A stretch of 9,063 bases of DNA. Source: an uncultured Polaribacter sp. (lineage in GTDB: Bacteria; Bacteroidota; Bacteroidia; Flavobacteriales; Flavobacteriaceae). Below, piece by piece: positions 4,822 to 9,063 of this stretch (its first letter is position 1; each line of letters opens with the position of its first letter). The notes beneath the pieces were generated by a model. The model saw only the letters and a program-made list of their open reading frames with translations, did not search any database and had not been told where the DNA came from. The position numbers and the translations under genes are program-made. Where the stretch lies: positions 1 through 9,063 of the forward strand of contig CALHCK010000109.1 of the NCBI GenBank assembly GCA_937936695.1, written 5' to 3'.

Positions 4822-6144
4822 ATGAAAAAGTATATTTTAATATGCTGTTTTTTTGTTTTTACAATATCTGTAAAAGCTCAAGAAAAAACAATGAAACTCT
4901 CTTTAGAAGAAGCCATTAGTTTTGCCGTAAAGAACAGTTACAATGCCAGAACTAGTCTTAACGATATAGAATCTGCAAAGAAAAAGGTTTGGGAAACTAC
5001 TACCATTGGTTTGCCGCAAATAGACGGTAAAATAGACTACCAAAATGCTTTAAAAAGACAGTTTCCTGGTGTTGACTTTGACCAGGATGGTATTATTGAT
5101 TTTAACGCTAAACATGCTGCCAATGCGGGTGTAACCTTAAGGCAATTAATTTTTGATGGCTCTTACCTTGTTGGTTTACAAGCTGCAAAAACGTTTTTAA
5201 AAATATCTGAACAGGCTGCAGAAAAAACAACTATTTTAACTAAGGAAGCTGTTATAAATGCATACGGTAATGTATTAATAGCCGAAAGTAGCCTTAAAAT
5301 TTTAAAAGGAAACATTAAAATATTAGAGAAAAGTTACTTGGATTCTAAAAAAATTAATGAAAACGGATTTAACGAAGAAGAAGATGTTGAGCAACTAGAA
5401 ATTACATTAGGTAGTTTAAAAAATCAACTAAAAAATGTACAAAGAATGAAAGGTATTGCATACAAAATGCTAAATCTTTCTTTGGGTAATTCTATTGAAA
5501 CTCCTTTAATATTAACTGACTCCTTAGATTCTTTATTAGAAAAAAGTATCGACTTAAAATTGGTTTCTGAATCTTTTAACTTTTCTAATCATATTGATTA
5601 CAAAATTGCAGAAAACAACAAAGAAACTAAACGTTTGATGATGCGTTTAGAGCAAAGTAAAGCGTTACCTACATTATATAGTTTTGTTAATTACAACTTT
5701 ATTGCAAATTCAGAAACTTTTACTTTTTTTAATAGCAGCCAACAATGGATTAATACATCTGTACTTGGTGTTAGTTTAAATGTACCCATTTTTAGCTCTT
5801 TTGGTAGAAAAGCAAAAACAACGCAAGCAAAAATTGCTTTAGAAAATGCAAACATTAAACTACAAGAAACTAAACAAAGATTAAGCTTACTTGCGCAAAA
5901 AGCAAAAGGAGATTATCAATTAAGTATAGAAAATTATAATACTGCAAAAAGAAATGTAGGATTAGCAGAAAGAATAGAAAAAAAACAACGTATTAAGTTT
6001 TTTGAAGGAATTTCATCGAGTTTTGATTTAATGCAAGCTCAAAATCAACTATACACACAGCAACAAAACTACATACAATCTATGTTAAATGTAATTGCTA
6101 AAAAAACAACATTAGAAAACGCACTAAACCTATCAACTAAATAA
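4822..6144 (+). CDS. TolC family outer-membrane efflux channel
   Basis: The 440-residue precursor begins with a Sec signal peptide (MKKYILICCFFVFTISVKA, cleavage before Q20). The mature part shows two outer-membrane efflux repeats, about residues 25-215 and 240-435, each with long amphipathic coiled-coil helices such as NDIESAKKKVWETTTIGLPQ at about 47-66 and NIKLQETKQRLSLLAQKAKG in the second repeat. TolC-type trimers form a beta-barrel in the outer membrane and a long periplasmic alpha-helical tunnel through which substrates leave. It starts 1 nt after the tetR stop and lies 10 nt before the adaptor gene. The order regulator, channel, adaptor, pump is the usual layout for tripartite systems in this phylum. 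Substrate unknown. Confidence 0.93.
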   Translation: MKKYILICCFFVFTISVKAQEKTMKLSLEEAISFAVKNSYNARTSLNDIESAKKKVWETTTIGLPQIDGKIDYQNALKRQFPGVDFDQDGIIDFNAKHAANAGVTLRQLIFDGSYLVGLQAAKTFLKISEQAAEKTTILTKEAVINAYGNVLIAESSLKILKGNIKILEKSYLDSKKINENGFNEEEDVEQLEITLGSLKNQLKNVQRMKGIAYKMLNLSLGNSIETPLILTDSLDSLLEKSIDLKLVSESFNFSNHIDYKIAENNKETKRLMMRLEQSKALPTLYSFVNYNFIANSETFTFFNSSQQWINTSVLGVSLNVPIFSSFGRKAKTTQAKIALENANIKLQETKQRLSLLAQKAKGDYQLSIENYNTAKRNVGLAERIEKKQRIKFFEGISSSFDLMQAQNQLYTQQQNYIQSMLNVIAKKTTLENALNLSTK

Positions 6145-6154
6145 CTATCTGGAA

Positions 6155-7327
6155 ATGAAAAAAATATCTGTACTCATAATAATAGCAGCTCTTATAGGTG
6201 CTTGTAATAAAAAAGAAACTGTTTCTGTAAACGATTTAATTGCATCAGGAAACTTAAAAGAATTAAAAAAGAGAAAGAAAGAAATATCAGGTAAAATAGA
6301 AAGCATCAACAAAGATTTAGAAGCTATAAATAAAGCTATTTCTAAGAAAGATACTGTTAAAAAACTTCCTTTAATTACAACTTTTAAAGCTAAAGCAGAA
6401 GTTTTTAATCATTATTTAGAACTACAAGGTAATGTAAAAACAAAGCAGAACATTTTAATATACCCAGAAATTCCTGGGGTTTTAAAAAGCGTATTGGTAA
6501 AAAAAGGTCAAAAAGTTTTTAAAGGTCAGTTACTGGCAACTATAGATGATGGAGGAATGAGCAATCAGGTGGCTCAATTAGAAGCAACTACGCAACTTGC
6601 TAAAACTACTTACGAGCGTCAGCAACGTTTATGGAAACAAAAAATAGGTTCAGAAATTCAGTTTTTACAATCAAAAACAAATTACGAATCTCAAAACAAC
6701 ATGTTACAACAATTAAAAAAACAACAAGCTAAGGCTTCTATTAAAGCACCTTTTTCTGGAGTGATAGACGATGTAATGAAAGAACCAGGAACGGTAATTG
6801 CACCAGGACAGGGTTCTGAAATTTTTAGAATTGTTAATTTAAAAAACATGTATATAGAGGCAGATGTTCCTGAAAGATACATTACCAGCATTACTAAAAA
6901 TAAAGAGGTTAAAGTAGAGTTTCCTGTTTTAGGAGAAACTATAACAAGTAAAGTTAATCAGGTAGGTAGTTTTATAAACCCAAACAACAGATCTTTTAAA
7001 ATAGAAGTACCTGTTACCAACAACAACGGAAATGTAAAACCAAATTTAACAGCTAAACTTAAAATAAATGATTATTCTGCAAATACTTCTATTTTAATAC
7101 CGCAGAGTATTATTTCTGAAAATGCCAACGGAGAACAATTTATTTACGTTGTTAAAAACAAAAAAGCTAACAATGAAGCTATTGCAACAAAAACGATTAT
7201 TGAAACTGGTAAAACTCAGGGAGATTTTATTGAAGTCTTAAAAAATTTACCTGTAGGAGCCGAAATTATTGAAGAAGGAGCGCGTAGTGTAAATAACGGA
7301 CAGACGGTTAAAGTTATCAATAAATAA
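6155..7327 (+). CDS. RND efflux periplasmic adaptor (membrane fusion protein), lipoprotein
   Basis: The 390-residue protein bridges the inner-membrane pump and the TolC-type channel. The first residues end in the lipobox IGAC with Cys17 as likely lipidation site, so it should be anchored to the membrane by lipid. Then come a Lys/Glu-rich helical stretch (34-66), the first half of a lipoyl domain (PEIPGVLKSVLVKKGQKVFKGQLLATID, about 104-131), a helical hairpin (135-192), the second lipoyl half (ASIKAPFSGVIDDVMKEPGTVIAPG, about 194-218), a beta-barrel to about 304 and a membrane-proximal domain. The helix before the barrel is not part of the basic adaptor fold. The gene lies 10 nt after the channel gene and 11 nt before the pump gene. 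ACG/HlyD-type relatives are numerous; a narrower assignment is not justified. Confidence 0.92.
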   Translation: MKKISVLIIIAALIGACNKKETVSVNDLIASGNLKELKKRKKEISGKIESINKDLEAINKAISKKDTVKKLPLITTFKAKAEVFNHYLELQGNVKTKQNILIYPEIPGVLKSVLVKKGQKVFKGQLLATIDDGGMSNQVAQLEATTQLAKTTYERQQRLWKQKIGSEIQFLQSKTNYESQNNMLQQLKKQQAKASIKAPFSGVIDDVMKEPGTVIAPGQGSEIFRIVNLKNMYIEADVPERYITSITKNKEVKVEFPVLGETITSKVNQVGSFINPNNRSFKIEVPVTNNNGNVKPNLTAKLKINDYSANTSILIPQSIISENANGEQFIYVVKNKKANNEAIATKTIIETGKTQGDFIEVLKNLPVGAEIIEEGARSVNNGQTVKVINK

Positions 7328-7338
7328 AAGCTACCAAA

Positions 7339-9063
7339 ATGGAAGAACAAAAAAAGAAAGTAGATAAAGAATTTAAATTATCTTCTTGGGCAATTGGTAA
7401 TAAAACCACCATTTATGTAATAATGGCTGTTTTATTCTTTTATGGTATGAGTGCTTATTTTAGTATGGCCAGAGAGAATTTTCCGGAAGTAAAAGAAACG
7501 AAAATTTACATTAGTACTATATACCCTGGTAACACAGCAGAAGATATAGAAAAATTAATTACAGATCCTTTAGAAGACAAGGTAAAAACAGCTAGTAATG
7601 TTGTTAAAGTTACCTCTACCTCTCAAGAAGATTATTCTATTGTTATTGTAGAGTTTGATGAAAATATTACTGTAGAAGAAGCTAAGCAAAAAGTTAAAGA
7701 CGAAATAGACACAGAAACATCTAGCGAGGATTGGCCTACCTTTAATGGCGCTAAAGTAGAACCTAATGTTTTTAGTTTAAGTCTGTCTGAAGAAATGCCT
7801 ATTCTAAATATTAATATTTCGGGAGATTACCCAATACATAAACTAAAAGAATACGGAGAATATTTACAAGCCAAAATAGAAGATCTATCTGAAATTAAAA
7901 AAGCAGACATTAGAGGCGCACAAGACAAAGAAGTAGAAGTTGCCGTAGATGTTTATAAAATGATGGCTGCTAAAGTAAACTTTAACGATATTATTGGAGC
8001 AATTGGTAACGGAAACATTACCATGTCTGCCGGTAATTTAATTGCAAGCGGACAAAGAAGAACCATTAGAGTTATAGGTGAAATTGCAACACCTAAAGAA
8101 TTAGAAAATTTTGTTATTAAATCTGAATTTAACAATCCTATTTATCTAAAAGATGTAGCAAGTATTAATTTTAAAGACAAAGACAAAACTACCTACGCAA
8201 GAGAATACAACACAACAACTAAAAAAGCAGAGGCTGTTGTTATGTTAGATGTTAAAAAACGTGCTGGTAAAAACATGGTTGAAGCGGCAGATAAAATACA
8301 AGTAATTGTTGATAATGCTGTTAAAAATTATTTTCCAAAAGATTTAAAAGTAACTATTGCAAACGATCAATCTCCAAAAACTATTGGTCAGGTAGACGAT
8401 TTGGTAAACAACATTATTTTTGGAGTTATTTTAGTAGTAACTGTTTTAATGTTTTTCTTAGGCTTTAAAAATGCAGTATTTGTAGGTTTTGCAATTCCAA
8501 TGTCTATGTTTATGTCTCTTATGATTTTAAATATGTTAGGATACACTATGAATACCATGATTCTTTTTGGGTTAATTATGGGGCTAGGGATGCTAGTTGA
8601 TAACGGTATTGTAGTGGTAGAAAACGTATACCGATTAATGGAAGAAGAAGGGATGAATAGAGTTGCTGCTGCTAAACAAGGAATTAGTGAAATTGCTTTC
8701 CCTATCATTATTTCTACTGCAACCACTGTAGCCGCTTTTATTCCGCTAGGTCTTTGGCCTGGGTTAATGGGAGATTTTATGGTTTTATTACCTATTACGC
8801 TATCTACTGTTTTAGGATCATCATTATTAGTAGCTATTTTCTTTAACTCTGTATTGGTTTCTCAATACATGACTGTAGAAGACAAAAACATGCCTATTAA
8901 AAGAATCATTATAATAACAAGTATCATGTTTGTTATTGGGCTTTTAGTACTTTTATCTGGTTCAGAATATAGTTCTTTAGGTACTTTAATGATATTTACA
9001 GCTATAATGCTTTGGGCATATCGTCTGTTTTTAAGAAATTGGGCAAATGCATTTCAGAATAAA
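7339..9063 (+). CDS. RND efflux pump, inner-membrane permease (N-terminal 575 residues, cut by window edge)
   Basis: The frame starts at ATG 7339 and stays open to the end of the window: 575 codons, about half the family length of 1000-1170. After the short cytoplasmic start come TM1 (about 22-43), a periplasmic porter part (44-350, with NFPEVKETKIYISTIYPGNT), then TM2-TM6 between 356 and 511. TM4 carries MGLGMLVDNGIVVVENVY (414-431) with the proton-relay Asp D421; the neighbouring residue is N422 instead of a second Asp. After TM6, two more hydrophobic stretches, 523-539 and 547-565, precede an amphipathic part NWANAFQ. RND pumps export drugs, dyes, bile-like compounds or metals using the proton gradient and work with adaptor and TolC-type channel. 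The gene follows the adaptor by 11 nt. Substrate class is open. Confidence 0.94.
   Translation, partial: MEEQKKKVDKEFKLSSWAIGNKTTIYVIMAVLFFYGMSAYFSMARENFPEVKETKIYISTIYPGNTAEDIEKLITDPLEDKVKTASNVVKVTSTSQEDYSIVIVEFDENITVEEAKQKVKDEIDTETSSEDWPTFNGAKVEPNVFSLSLSEEMPILNINISGDYPIHKLKEYGEYLQAKIEDLSEIKKADIRGAQDKEVEVAVDVYKMMAAKVNFNDIIGAIGNGNITMSAGNLIASGQRRTIRVIGEIATPKELENFVIKSEFNNPIYLKDVASINFKDKDKTTYAREYNTTTKKAEAVVMLDVKKRAGKNMVEAADKIQVIVDNAVKNYFPKDLKVTIANDQSPKTIGQVDDLVNNIIFGVILVVTVLMFFLGFKNAVFVGFAIPMSMFMSLMILNMLGYTMNTMILFGLIMGLGMLVDNGIVVVENVYRLMEEEGMNRVAAAKQGISEIAFPIIISTATTVAAFIPLGLWPGLMGDFMVLLPITLSTVLGSSLLVAIFFNSVLVSQYMTVEDKNMPIKRIIIITSIMFVIGLLVLLSGSEYSSLGTLMIFTAIMLWAYRLFLRNWANAFQNK

Noticed and set aside
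8388..8726. 112-codon open frame on the minus strand inside the RND gene
   Set aside because: It lies opposite membrane-helix codons of the pump; its low-complexity Ile/Thr/Pro-rich product is a typical shadow of such a region and has no recognisable motif.

Overview
The window is AT-rich, its coding genes have Bacteroidota-type sequences, and several upstream regions carry the TTG / TAnnTTTG promoter pattern described for this phylum. Together with the gene order pdxA - yceD/DUF177 - rpmF - fabH and a PID-CTERM-like small protein, this points to a member of the Flavobacteriia, probably Flavobacteriaceae. The genus cannot be fixed from the sequence alone.

Left part (1-2136, all minus strand): a block of housekeeping genes read right to left. 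pdxA (vitamin B6 synthesis) comes first, then a DUF177/YceD protein and rpmF (ribosomal protein L32) with a 1-nt gap between them, a strong hairpin terminator, and the first 27 codons of fabH (fatty acid initiation), which leaves the window on the left. A good promoter lies directly before the DUF177 gene. The fabH leader holds a small palindrome beside a possible promoter.

Middle (2137-4096): ribE (riboflavin synthase) runs rightward, divergent from pdxA across a 59-bp gap in which two promoter-like boxes face each other. Converging on ribE, and overlapping its last 11 bases, is a 59-codon minus-strand gene that is easy to miss. It encodes a signal peptide, a short poly-proline stretch, an LPVDGG motif, a membrane helix and a basic tail, so it looks like a PID-CTERM-type sorting signal with almost no cargo. 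To its right are a tRNA with anticodon CAT and a polyprenyl diphosphate synthase that appears to start at TTG.

Right part (4097-9063): a complete TetR regulator is followed by an efflux operon: tetR, a TolC-type outer-membrane channel, a lipoprotein periplasmic adaptor and the N-terminal 575 residues of an RND permease, which runs off the right edge. A perfect 16-bp inverted repeat with a 10-bp spacer covers the tetR promoter and is probably the regulator's own operator. The regulator, channel, adaptor and pump together would form a ligand-controlled tripartite export system whose substrate cannot be read from the sequence.

Most of the window is ordinary core genome. The points most worth a second look are the PID-CTERM-like mini-protein, the large tetR operator, the two extra hydrophobic helices in the RND pump after TM6, and the TTG start of the prenyl synthase.
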